NCBI GenBank assembly: GCA_913060555.1 | Contig: CAJXRS010000018.1 | Coordinates: 1-37,339 of the forward strand | Direction of reading: 5' to 3' | Origin: an uncultured Gammaproteobacteria bacterium | GTDB taxonomy: Bacteria > Pseudomonadota > Gammaproteobacteria > Pseudomonadales > Porticoccaceae | Length of the DNA stretch: 37,339 nt | Shown here: in pieces, positions 17,650-26,122 of the stretch | How the letters are laid out: each line of letters opens with the position of its first letter | Numbering within the stretch: the first letter of the stretch is position 1 | Translations under genes and position numbers: made by a program | Notes under the pieces: generated by a model | The model's database searches: none | Told to the model about the DNA's origin: nothing | Seen by the model: only the letters and a program-made list of their open reading frames with translations

Positions 17650-19113
17650 TCAGCGCAATTGGCTGAGCTGCTTTTCGAGTTGTTCGAGTTCGCTCAGCCG
17701 CTGGTCGATCATGGCGACCTGGCGGAAATCCTGCTCCTGGAGTTGGCGCGCGTAGCCGAGATGCTTGCGCGCCTTGTCGAAGACTCCGATCAGGGTGAAG
17801 TATTCGGCGCGTGCCAGGTGCACACCGGCGATGTTCCCGGCCAGACCACTGGTCTCCGCCAGGTCAAACCAGACCTTGGGATCTCCGGGCCGATCGCCCG
17901 CCAGTCGTTCCAGGATCTTTTCCGCTTCGCCGTAGCGGTGCGCCTTGGTCAGGCTGGTCGCAAGGGCCTCCTGCGCCGGGTAGTAATCGGGCCGATCTTC
18001 TACCAGCCGGCGCGCTTCGCCGATGGCGGTATCGGTATCGCCGGCGGCTCGGGCTATCGCGATCGATGCCATCCGGTAGAGGTGGTGGTCCGGCTTCTCC
18101 TGCAGTAGCTCGTTCAGCTGCCGGCGCGCTTCTTCATGCGCTCCCTGAGCACTGAGCGCCAGCGCCAGGCCGTAGCGGGCCGCGGTTCTGGAGAGCCCGC
18201 CGTCGGCCATCTGGTCGCGAAATCGCGCCACGGCGTGTTCCGGCCGCTCGGCGGCGGCCAGTTGGATGCGCGTGCGCATCAATTGGTAGTCGAGACTGTC
18301 CGGGTACTGGCGCTCTGGGTACTTGGCGACCCGGGCGCGGACGTCGGCGACCCTGGATTCGGTGAGCGGGTGGCTGAGCAGAAATTCCGGCGGCCGCTGA
18401 CCGGTATAGCGGGTGGCGGCCAGCATCCTGTCAAACATGGCCGGAGCCCCTTCCGGATCCATGCCGGCACGATAGAGACTTTCGATGCCGATACGGTCGG
18501 CCTCCTGCTCGTTCTGGCGGCTGTAGCGCAGGGACTCGTCGAGCATGGCGGCCTGGGAAGCGGTCATCGCCGCCATCCCGGCGTCGCCGCCGACGGTGGC
18601 GGCCAACACCAGACCAGCCAGCAGTCCGGCCAGCCCGAGCGTCGAAGAGCGGCGTTGGGCGTCGAGGCGGCGCGCGAAATGGCGCTGGCTCAGGTGGGCC
18701 AGTTCGTGCGTCAATACCGAGGCCAGCTGGTGCTCGGTGCGCGCCTGGTCGAGCAGCCCGGTGTGTACGCCCACCACCCCGCCGGGCACCGCGAACGCGT
18801 TGATCGACGCGTTCGCGACCACCACCAGCTGGAGGTTGCGGTTGGGAAGTGCGCTATGGGCGGCAAGCCGAGCGAGCAGATTTTCCAGGTAGTGTTGGAG
18901 TTGCGGATCGTCGTGGGTGTGCACCTGCCGCCGGAAGCCCATCAGCCAGGCACGGCCGAGCTCGTTCTCCTGCTGGGGGGAGACCAGCGCGGAACTGCCG
19001 TCGCCCAGTGCCGGGAGGCGGAGGTCGGCCGCTTCCGCCACCGCGGCACCGAGCGTGATCAGCAGGCTCAGCAAGGCGGCGGCCCCGCGAGCCCGGTAAG
19101 ATGGCGTGTTCAA
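17650..19113 (-). CDS. bepA: BepA-like periplasmic M48 metalloprotease with TPR domain
   Basis: 487 residues from the proposed TTG start. BepA degrades stalled LptD and helps assemble outer-membrane proteins. A signal peptide (about 1-29, AAALLSLLITLGAAVAEA) precedes the M48 domain with zinc motif HELAH (His136, Glu137, His140) and the third ligand Glu204 in NEQEADRIG. SHPLTESRV carries the His248 that corresponds to the regulatory His of E. coli BepA. The C-terminal half is TPR-like helices. In-frame ATG 19155 would give a 14-residue longer, less typical signal and lies only about 8 nt from the predicted transcription start, so TTG 19113 is preferred; it also reproduces the E. coli numbering of the HExxH motif. 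It is divergent from the perM-like gene, as in E. coli. Confidence 0.85.
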   Translation of the reverse strand: MNTPSYRARGAAALLSLLITLGAAVAEAADLRLPALGDGSSALVSPQQENELGRAWLMGFRRQVHTHDDPQLQHYLENLLARLAAHSALPNRNLQLVVVANASINAFAVPGGVVGVHTGLLDQARTEHQLASVLTHELAHLSQRHFARRLDAQRRSSTLGLAGLLAGLVLAATVGGDAGMAAMTASQAAMLDESLRYSRQNEQEADRIGIESLYRAGMDPEGAPAMFDRMLAATRYTGQRPPEFLLSHPLTESRVADVRARVAKYPERQYPDSLDYQLMRTRIQLAAAERPEHAVARFRDQMADGGLSRTAARYGLALALSAQGAHEEARRQLNELLQEKPDHHLYRMASIAIARAAGDTDTAIGEARRLVEDRPDYYPAQEALATSLTKAHRYGEAEKILERLAGDRPGDPKVWFDLAETSGLAGNIAGVHLARAEYFTLIGVFDKARKHLGYARQLQEQDFRQVAMIDQRLSELEQLEKQLSQLR

Positions 19114-19169
19114 ACTGCAGAGATTCTCGTCAGTGATCCGGCGCTTGCCGGGCATCAGTTGGACAGGAA

Positions 19170-19178
19170 ATGATAGCA
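19170..19178 (-). promoter_or_regulatory. Probable extended -10 promoter of bepA
   Basis: On the minus strand the sequence reads TGCTATCAT: TGn plus a hexamer matching TATAAT at five of six positions. Transcription would begin near 19163, which argues for the downstream TTG start of bepA. No -35 is apparent. Confidence 0.4.
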
Positions 19179-19269
19179 CTCGTTCAGGCGAGCGGGCGGC
19201 CGCTGCGGTTGGCTGGTGCGGTTGTGGGTGCGGGTGTCGCGCAGGGGTTCCGGGAGCAGGGGTGATTCG

Positions 19270-20361
19270 ATGTGGAAGGTGCTCGATACTTGGGTTCACC
19301 GCTATCTGAGTAACGAAGAGGCGGTGTTGCTGGCCTTGATGCTGCTGGCGGCCTTGGGGACCATCCTGGTCTTCGGCGATCTGCTCGGCCCGCTGTTGGC
19401 GGCGCTGGTCTTCGCTTTCTTGCTGCAGGGTTTGGTCGCCCGGTTGGAGTGCTGGCGGGTTCCCCACATGATGGCGGTGTGGCTGGTGTTTCTCGCCTTT
19501 TTGAGCGCCGTACTGCTCACGGCCTTCTTTCTATTGCCGATCATTGCCCAGCAGTCGATCAACCTGCTTTCCGAGGTGCCGGGCATGGTCCGCGCCTGGC
19601 AGGAGCGGTTGTCGCAGTTGCCCCAGCATTATCCGCACTTGATTTCCGAGCAGCAGCTCGCCGAATTGCTGCAGTACACCAGCCGGGAAATCACCAGGAT
19701 GGCGGAGGGTCTGCTGTCGTTTTCGGTGAGCCGGTTCCCCAATCTGGTCGGGCTGCTCATCTATCTGCTGCTGGTGCCTCTGCTGGTATTTTTTCTGCTC
19801 AAGGATCGAGAGGAGTTGCTGGGCATGCTGTCGGACCTGCTGCCAACGGAGCGTCCGGTGATGCGGCGTATCTGGAGGGAAATGAACCAGCAGATGGCGA
19901 ACTATGTGCGCGGCAAGGTGGTGGAGATCGTCATCGTGGGCACGACGACCTATGTCGTGTTTGCGCTGCTCGGGGTCAACTATGCCGCACTGTTCGGGCT
20001 GCTGGTGGGTCTGTCGGTGGTGATCCCCTACCTCGGCGCCGCGGTGGTCACTGTGCCGGTGCTGGCGGTGGGATATTTTCAGTGGGGCTGGGGCGGGGAA
20101 TTTTTGACGCTCTTCATTGCCTATCTGGTAATCCAATTCCTGGACGGCAATGTGTTGGTGCCCATTCTGTTTTCCGAGGCGGTCAATCTGCATCCGATCG
20201 CAATCATCCTCGCCGTGTTGTTGTTCGGCGGCATCTGGGGCCTGTGGGGGGTCTTCTTCGCGATTCCGCTCGCGACCCTGGTCAAGGCGCTCTACAACGC
20301 CTGGCCGCGCACCCACGCTCCCGGCGCAACCGCGGAACCGGCGCCGGAGGCGGACTCGTGA
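19270..20361 (+). CDS. perM: AI-2E family (PerM-like) inner-membrane permease
   Basis: 363-residue polytopic protein with about eight membrane helices: two near the N-terminus (EEAVLLALMLLAALGTILVF and the following LLGPLLAALVFAFLLQ), one at AVWLVFLAFLSAVLLTAFF, a soluble helical insertion, then more hydrophobic segments such as NLVGLLIYLLLVPLLVFFLL. VIPYLGAAVVTVPV and FLDGNVLVPILFSEAVNLHP are hallmarks of the AI-2E/TqsA/PerM family. Members export small molecules or ions; the substrate is unknown here. ATG 19270 is preceded by an AGGGG sequence. Its location beside bepA matches E. coli perM (yfgO). The stop overlaps the downstream protease start (GTGA). Confidence 0.85.
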   Translation: MWKVLDTWVHRYLSNEEAVLLALMLLAALGTILVFGDLLGPLLAALVFAFLLQGLVARLECWRVPHMMAVWLVFLAFLSAVLLTAFFLLPIIAQQSINLLSEVPGMVRAWQERLSQLPQHYPHLISEQQLAELLQYTSREITRMAEGLLSFSVSRFPNLVGLLIYLLLVPLLVFFLLKDREELLGMLSDLLPTERPVMRRIWREMNQQMANYVRGKVVEIVIVGTTTYVVFALLGVNYAALFGLLVGLSVVIPYLGAAVVTVPVLAVGYFQWGWGGEFLTLFIAYLVIQFLDGNVLVPILFSEAVNLHPIAIILAVLLFGGIWGLWGVFFAIPLATLVKALYNAWPRTHAPGATAEPAPEADS

Positions 20362-23240
20362 GCGCCCCGCGGATCCTTGCCCTGATCGGGCTGACCGGCT
20401 GGGCGCTGTGCTGGGCCGCCGCGGCAAGCAGCGCCGACGAAGCATCCTGGTGGCGGCCGGCTCCCGCCGCCGACGGCGGCTCGGTGGGCATCCATCGCAG
20501 TCCTGCCGACGACCGCCACTACCGGTACCTCAGGCTGGACAATGGCTTGCAGCTGGTGCTTATCTCGGATCCGGATGGCGACAAGAGCGCCGCCGCGCTG
20601 AGCGTGGCGACCGGGAGTTTCGACAATCCACGAGATCGGCCCGGGCTGGCGCATTTTCTCGAGCACATGCTGTTTCTGGGGACCGAGAAATATCCGGAAC
20701 CCGGAGCCTATCAGGCCTTCATCAGCGCTCACGGCGGCAGTCACAACGCTTATACCAGCCTCGAGCGGACGAGCTATTTTTTCGATATCGATTCGGCCCA
20801 TCTCGAGGCCGCGCTCGATCGCTTCGCGCAATTCTTCGTCGCGCCCAGGTTCGACGCCGGGTACGTGGAGCGCGAGCGCAACGCGGTGGATGCCGAATAC
20901 CGGCTCAAGCTGCGCGATGACGGACGCCGCCGCGGCGATGTGATCGCCGAAGTCATCAATCCGGGGCACCCCCTGGCGAAGTTTTCCGTAGGCAACCGTG
21001 AAACCCTCGCCGACCGCGAGGGACAACCGGTACGTGAGGATCTGCGGGATTTCTATCGCCGCCACTACTCGGCCGAGCGGATGACCCTGGCGGTGTCCGG
21101 CACCAGCTCCCTGGACGATCTGCAGCGCATGGTCAGCAAGCGTTTCGGTGACATCCCCCGGCGTCCCAGAGTGGCGCGACCCGAGCCTGTACCCCTGTTT
21201 ACGGATCCCGGTCCCCTGCTGGTGCAGATCACCCCGGATCGTGATCGGCGCGAGCTCGGGCTGCTGTTCGAGTTGCCGCCCCAGGCGGACCAGTGGCGGG
21301 TCAAGCCGGCAACCTTTCTGGGCCATCTGCTCGGCGGCGAGAGCGAGCACAGTCTGCTGGCGGAGCTCAAGTCCCGCGGTTGGGCCGAGCGGCTCAACGC
21401 CGGTCCGGTCTATGACACCGATCGCGGTGCCGCTTTCGCGCTCACCCTGGGCTTGACACCCGAGGGCGTCGCCGAGCGTGACGCGGTGCTGGACCTGAGT
21501 TGGCGCTGGATCCATCGGGTGCGCGAACGGGGTCTGGAGGCGTGGCGCTATGCAGAGTTGGCGGCGCTGCAGCGAGCGGATTTCCGCTTTCTCCGGGAGG
21601 CGCAGCCGATGGATCAGGTGGTCCAGGTCGCCGAATCCCTGCACGATTATCCACCCGCCGAAGTCCTGCGCGGCCCCTTTCTGTTCCAGGGTTTCGACGC
21701 GGCGTCGATCGCCGCGGTAGCCGACCGGCTGCGTCCGGACAATGCCCTGATCACCCTGATGGCGCCGGAGTTCGAGGAATTGCCCCGGCATTCAGGTTAT
21801 TACCAGACCCCCTATCAGGTGAAGCGGCCGCCGGCGGCGCGGGTCGCGGATTGGAGTGCCGCCGGGGCGTCAGCGGATTCGCCACTGCGCCTGCCGGGCC
21901 CGAATCCCTATATTGCGGAACAGTTTCCGGTTTCCGCCCGGGATGGCCCGATGACCGCGCCCCGGCTGCTGGCAGACCGCGACGGGATGCAGCTATGGCA
22001 CTATCGGGATCGCCGCTTCGGCACCCCGAGAACGGTGTTCAGCGTTCGCGTGCTGGCGCCGTCGAGCCATGGCCCGCGCGGTGCGGCACTGACCGAGCTG
22101 TACTTGGCGCTGATTCGCGACCAGCTCAATGCCGAGCTCTACCCCGCCTTTCTGGCCGGACTCGATTTTGGGCTGCGGCGGTGGGATGGCGGCGTGGATA
22201 TCGAGCTCAGCGGCTATTCCGACAAGCAGCAGCTGCTGCTCGACCGTGTGCTGGCGGCGCTCACCGCGCCCGACTGGGACGCCAGCAGCTTCGCCCGTGT
22301 CAAGGCCAGCCTGATCCGCGAATGGCGCAATGCTGACCGCGAGTGGCCGGTGCGGCTGGCGATGATGGAGCTGTCGCCGCTGCTGCGGGACACGCCGCGC
22401 CCCCGGGAGCTGGCGGCGCTACTGGAACCGGTGGATGGTGAGGCGCTGCGGCGGTTCAGCGCGGCCCTGTATGGTGGCGCTGCGGTGAAGATTTACGCCG
22501 GTGGTGTCGTGGCCGGCGAACAGGCCAGCCGCATGGCGGCCGAGGTCGTCTCGCGGCTCGGGGTTGCGGCGCCCGCCGAAGAGTTTTCTCACGAGGTGAG
22601 GCGGCTGGATGCCGGCGATGTTGTGCCGCGCCGCGCAGTGGCAACTCCGCAGGCCGATCGCGCCGTGCTGCTCTACCTGCAGAGCGCCGAGGACAGCCTC
22701 GCCGAGCGCGCTCGGGTGGCCGTGCTGCAGAAGTTTATCGAGGCGCCTTTCTATACTGCGCTGCGGACCGAACGGCAGCTTGGTTATGTGGTGGGCAGTC
22801 AGATCATGCCCTTCCACCGGGTGCCGGGCATGATCCTCTATGTGCAGTCGCCGCGGGCGACCGCCGAGCGGCTCGCCATGGAGGTCGACGAGTTCCTCGG
22901 TTCCCGCTGTACAGTACTGGCGGCGGCGGAAGGCACGGAGCTGGAGCGTATCAAGCAGGCGGTGCTTGCCGGTCTCGAAGAGCAGCCCAGGAATCTCGAA
23001 GAACAGGCGGATCGGCATCGCGAGAGCCTGGCCCTGGACTACTTGGAATTCGATTTCCGTCCCCGTCTGGCGGCGGCTGTGCGAGAGGTCGATGTCGCGG
23101 ACCTGAAAGGCGCCTGCCGCGGGCTGTTCGGCGACCGCCGGCGCGGCCTCTGGATCTTCGCGGCCGATGCCGAGTCGGTCGCCGAGCTGGAGCGCAAAGC
23201 ACTTCCCCTGGGCGACGGCGAGTACCGTTATCCGTGGTGA
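20358..23240 (+). CDS. ptrA: Pitrilysin-type (M16, protease III) periplasmic metalloprotease
   Basis: 960 residues, nearly the length of E. coli pitrilysin (962). A signal peptide (LALIGLTGWALCWAAAASSA, about residues 7-26) directs it to the periplasm. The inverted zinc motif HFLEH is at residues 99-103, and the remaining acidic residues lie in ERERNAVDAE with Glu180, 77 residues after His103, as in pitrilysin. Three further M16-type domains follow; the C-terminal FYTALRTERQLGYVVGSQI matches the R/Y substrate-binding segment of the insulinase family. The start is GTG 20358, set by a GGAGG box 7 nt upstream and by overlap with the perM stop. It probably degrades small polypeptides in the periplasm. 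Confidence 0.88.
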   Translation: MSAPRILALIGLTGWALCWAAAASSADEASWWRPAPAADGGSVGIHRSPADDRHYRYLRLDNGLQLVLISDPDGDKSAAALSVATGSFDNPRDRPGLAHFLEHMLFLGTEKYPEPGAYQAFISAHGGSHNAYTSLERTSYFFDIDSAHLEAALDRFAQFFVAPRFDAGYVERERNAVDAEYRLKLRDDGRRRGDVIAEVINPGHPLAKFSVGNRETLADREGQPVREDLRDFYRRHYSAERMTLAVSGTSSLDDLQRMVSKRFGDIPRRPRVARPEPVPLFTDPGPLLVQITPDRDRRELGLLFELPPQADQWRVKPATFLGHLLGGESEHSLLAELKSRGWAERLNAGPVYDTDRGAAFALTLGLTPEGVAERDAVLDLSWRWIHRVRERGLEAWRYAELAALQRADFRFLREAQPMDQVVQVAESLHDYPPAEVLRGPFLFQGFDAASIAAVADRLRPDNALITLMAPEFEELPRHSGYYQTPYQVKRPPAARVADWSAAGASADSPLRLPGPNPYIAEQFPVSARDGPMTAPRLLADRDGMQLWHYRDRRFGTPRTVFSVRVLAPSSHGPRGAALTELYLALIRDQLNAELYPAFLAGLDFGLRRWDGGVDIELSGYSDKQQLLLDRVLAALTAPDWDASSFARVKASLIREWRNADREWPVRLAMMELSPLLRDTPRPRELAALLEPVDGEALRRFSAALYGGAAVKIYAGGVVAGEQASRMAAEVVSRLGVAAPAEEFSHEVRRLDAGDVVPRRAVATPQADRAVLLYLQSAEDSLAERARVAVLQKFIEAPFYTALRTERQLGYVVGSQIMPFHRVPGMILYVQSPRATAERLAMEVDEFLGSRCTVLAAAEGTELERIKQAVLAGLEEQPRNLEEQADRHRESLALDYLEFDFRPRLAAAVREVDVADLKGACRGLFGDRRRGLWIFAADAESVAELERKALPLGDGEYRYPW

Positions 23241-23262
23241 GCGGAGCCGGGCCCCGACTGCG

Positions 23263-23286
23263 CGGCGTTGAAGGTCGCCGGGTTTT
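23263..23286 (+). terminator. Possible weak intrinsic terminator after the M16 protease
   Basis: CGGCG (23263-23267) and CGCCG (23276-23280) form a 5-bp stem with an 8-nt loop, followed by GGTTTT. It is short but lies between two transcription units. The rest of the 146-nt gap to aceE shows only a weak TTGAAG / TAGTGT promoter-like pair (23268-23296) overlapping this hairpin. Confidence 0.3.
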
Positions 23287-23386
23287 CGCCTAGTGTGCGA
23301 CGGCGTGGCCCGCCGGCGTGTATCGGGCGATAGAAAGGGTCGGTCGCCGATCATCCCGAGAGGCGTCGCAAGCAGTAGGATCCGCC

Positions 23387-26077
23387 ATGAATGAAGCGCA
23401 GAAACCCGAACTCAGCGATCCGCTCCCCGGGGAAACGGATCAGGACCCGATCGAGACACTTGACTGGCTCGACTCCCTCGAGGCAGTCATTCGCTTCAGC
23501 GGTTCCGACCGTGCCGCCTTTCTGCTGCGGCAGCTGGTGGGCAGAGCCGCGGCCGAGGGCCTTCCGCTGCCGGGTGGGATCACCACGCCATTTCGCAATA
23601 CCATCCCGGCGCAGCGCGAAAGGCGCATGCCCGGAGATCTGTTCATGGAGCGGCGCATCCGCTCGCTGATACGTTGGAACGCGCTCGCCATGGTGATGCG
23701 TGTCAACCAGAAACACGAAGGCTTGGGGGGCCATATCGCGACCTTCTCGTCGGCCGCGACCCTCTACGATGTCGGCTTCAATTATTTTTTCCGCGCACGC
23801 TCCCAGGAGCACCTGGAGGATCTGATCTACTTTCAGGGGCACAGCTCACCGGGCATCTATGCGCGCTCCTATCTCGAAGGGCGGATCACCGAGGAGCAAC
23901 TCGACCATTTCCGGCGCGAGGTCGAGGGCAAGGGATTATCGTCCTATCCGCATCCCTGGTTGATGCCGGAGTACTGGCAGTTTCCCACGGTGTCCATGGG
24001 GCTGGGCCCTATCCAGGCGATCTACCAGGCCCATGTCATGCGCTATCTGTCCGCTCGCGAGTTGGTGCCACGCGGCGACCGCCAGATCTGGGCGTTCATC
24101 GGTGATGGCGAGTGCGATGAGCCCGAGACCCTGGGTGCCATCGCCCTGGCCGGTCGCGAAAAGCTCGAGAATCTCACCTTCGTGGTCAACTGCAACCTGC
24201 AGCGGCTCGACGGCCCGGTGCGCGGTAACGGCAAGATCATCCAGGAGCTGGAGGGTGTGTTCCGCGGTGCCGGCTGGCACGTCATCAAGGTGGTCTGGGG
24301 CCGGCTGTGGGATCCGCTGTTCGAGCGTGACACGTCCGGCCTGTTGCAGCGCCGCATGGACGAGGTCTGCGATGGTGAACTGCAGAATTACAAATTCAAT
24401 GGCGGCGCCTACACCCGCGAGCATTTTTTCGGCAAGTACCCCGAACTCGCCGAACTGGTCGCCGACATGAGTGACGACGACATCATGTATCTCAACCGCG
24501 GCGGCCATGATCCGTACAAGGTCTACGCGGCCTATGCGGAAGCGGTGGAGACCAAGAGCAAGCCCACGGTGATTCTGGCGATGACCGTCAAGGGCTACGG
24601 GCTGGGCAGTTCCGGTGAGGCGGCCAATGACACCCACTCGGTGAAAAAGCTCCAGCTCGAGGATCTGAAGAAATTTCGCGATCGCTTCGGACTGCAGATT
24701 TCCGATGATCAACTTCCCGACGTACCCTATTATCGGCCGCCGGAAGATAGTCCCGAACTGGTCTACATGCGCCGGCGCCGCGAGGATCTGGGCGGCTATC
24801 TCCCCGCCCGGCACGCCGACTTCGAGTCCCTGGAGACGCCGAAGCTGGAGGTTTTTTCGCGGCTGTTGGAAAGCACGGGTGATCGCGCCATCTCCAGCAC
24901 CATGGCTTTCGTGCGGCTGCTGCAGACTCTGGTGCGCGACAAGGGGGTCGGGGCCCGGGTGGCACCCATCGTCCCCGATGAGGCGCGCACCTTCGGCATG
25001 GAAGGCATGTTCCGCCAACTGGGCATCTACACCTCGGCGGGGCAACGCTATGTACCCCATGATGCGGATCAGATCCTCTACTACAAGGAGGACAAGAAGG
25101 GTCAGATCCTGGAGGAGGGGATCACCGAGGCCGGCGCCATGTCGGCCTGGATTGCCCTGGCCACCGCCTACAGCACTTACGACTACCCGATGATCCCCTT
25201 CTACGTCTTTTACTCCATGTTCGGGTTTCAGCGGGTTGGCGATCTCGCCTGGGCAGCGGGCGATGCCCAGGCACGCGGTTTCCTGATCGGCGCCACCTCG
25301 GGTCGCACCACACTCAACGGCGAGGGATTGCAGCACCAGGATGGGCACAGTCATCTGCTGGCCGGGGTCATCCCCAATTGCCGGGCCTACGACCCCGCAT
25401 TCAGCTACGAACTGGCGGTGATCATTCAGGATGGTCTCAGACGTATGTTCGCCGAGCGCGAAAATTGCTTTTATTACATCACCACCATGAATGAGAATTA
25501 CCAGCATCCGGAGCTGCCCGCCGGTGCCGAGGAAGGCATAGTCCGGGGCATCTACCGACTGCAGTCCGGGGCCAAGGCCAGCCATCGGGTACAGTTGCTG
25601 GGGGCCGGCGCCATTCTCAACGAGGTGCGTGCGGCCGCAGCACTGCTGGCGGAGGAATTCGACGTCGGTGCCGACGTCTGGAGTGTCACCAGCATCGGTG
25701 AATTGGCTCGCGACGGTCTGGCGACCGAGCGTTGGAATCGTCTCCATCCGGGCAAGAAGCCGCGGCAGTCCTTTCTGGCCGAGCAGCTGGACGGGTGCGA
25801 GGATCCGGTGGTGCTGGCTACCGATTATGTCAAATCGCTGGGTGAGCAGCTGCGGGGTCAGATCCCGGGGGATTTCCAGGTGTTGGGCACCGACGGGTTC
25901 GGGCGCAGCGATACCCGAGAGCAGTTGCGGAACTTCTTCGAGGTGAGCCGCAACCACATCGCCTACGCTGCGCTTTATGGCCTGCATCGACAGGGAGCAG
26001 TCGACACCAAGCTGCTCAAGAGCGCCGCGGGCAAGCTCGACATCGACCCGGACAAGGTCGAACCCCGGCACGCCTGA
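23387..26077 (+). CDS. aceE: Pyruvate dehydrogenase E1 component (homodimeric type)
   Basis: 896-residue thiamine diphosphate enzyme that decarboxylates pyruvate and acetylates the lipoyl group of E2. The TPP-binding motif begins GDGECDE at residues 239-245 and runs to the Asn-rich end FVVNCNLQRLDG. EALGGHIATFSSAAT-like sequence (GLGGHIATFSSAATLY) and GRTTLNGEGLQHQDGHSH are AceE signatures. The acidic N-terminus (about 1-40) fits the E2-docking role known in E. coli. The frame is open upstream, but ATG 23387 has an AGGA box 6 nt before it and matches the family start. aceF follows after 45 nt. Confidence 0.97.
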   Translation: MNEAQKPELSDPLPGETDQDPIETLDWLDSLEAVIRFSGSDRAAFLLRQLVGRAAAEGLPLPGGITTPFRNTIPAQRERRMPGDLFMERRIRSLIRWNALAMVMRVNQKHEGLGGHIATFSSAATLYDVGFNYFFRARSQEHLEDLIYFQGHSSPGIYARSYLEGRITEEQLDHFRREVEGKGLSSYPHPWLMPEYWQFPTVSMGLGPIQAIYQAHVMRYLSARELVPRGDRQIWAFIGDGECDEPETLGAIALAGREKLENLTFVVNCNLQRLDGPVRGNGKIIQELEGVFRGAGWHVIKVVWGRLWDPLFERDTSGLLQRRMDEVCDGELQNYKFNGGAYTREHFFGKYPELAELVADMSDDDIMYLNRGGHDPYKVYAAYAEAVETKSKPTVILAMTVKGYGLGSSGEAANDTHSVKKLQLEDLKKFRDRFGLQISDDQLPDVPYYRPPEDSPELVYMRRRREDLGGYLPARHADFESLETPKLEVFSRLLESTGDRAISSTMAFVRLLQTLVRDKGVGARVAPIVPDEARTFGMEGMFRQLGIYTSAGQRYVPHDADQILYYKEDKKGQILEEGITEAGAMSAWIALATAYSTYDYPMIPFYVFYSMFGFQRVGDLAWAAGDAQARGFLIGATSGRTTLNGEGLQHQDGHSHLLAGVIPNCRAYDPAFSYELAVIIQDGLRRMFAERENCFYYITTMNENYQHPELPAGAEEGIVRGIYRLQSGAKASHRVQLLGAGAILNEVRAAAALLAEEFDVGADVWSVTSIGELARDGLATERWNRLHPGKKPRQSFLAEQLDGCEDPVVLATDYVKSLGEQLRGQIPGDFQVLGTDGFGRSDTREQLRNFFEVSRNHIAYAALYGLHRQGAVDTKLLKSAAGKLDIDPDKVEPRHA

Positions 26078-26122
26078 CCGGCGGCAATCCGCAGACAAAT
26101 CGCGTTTAAGGAACAGATTCGG

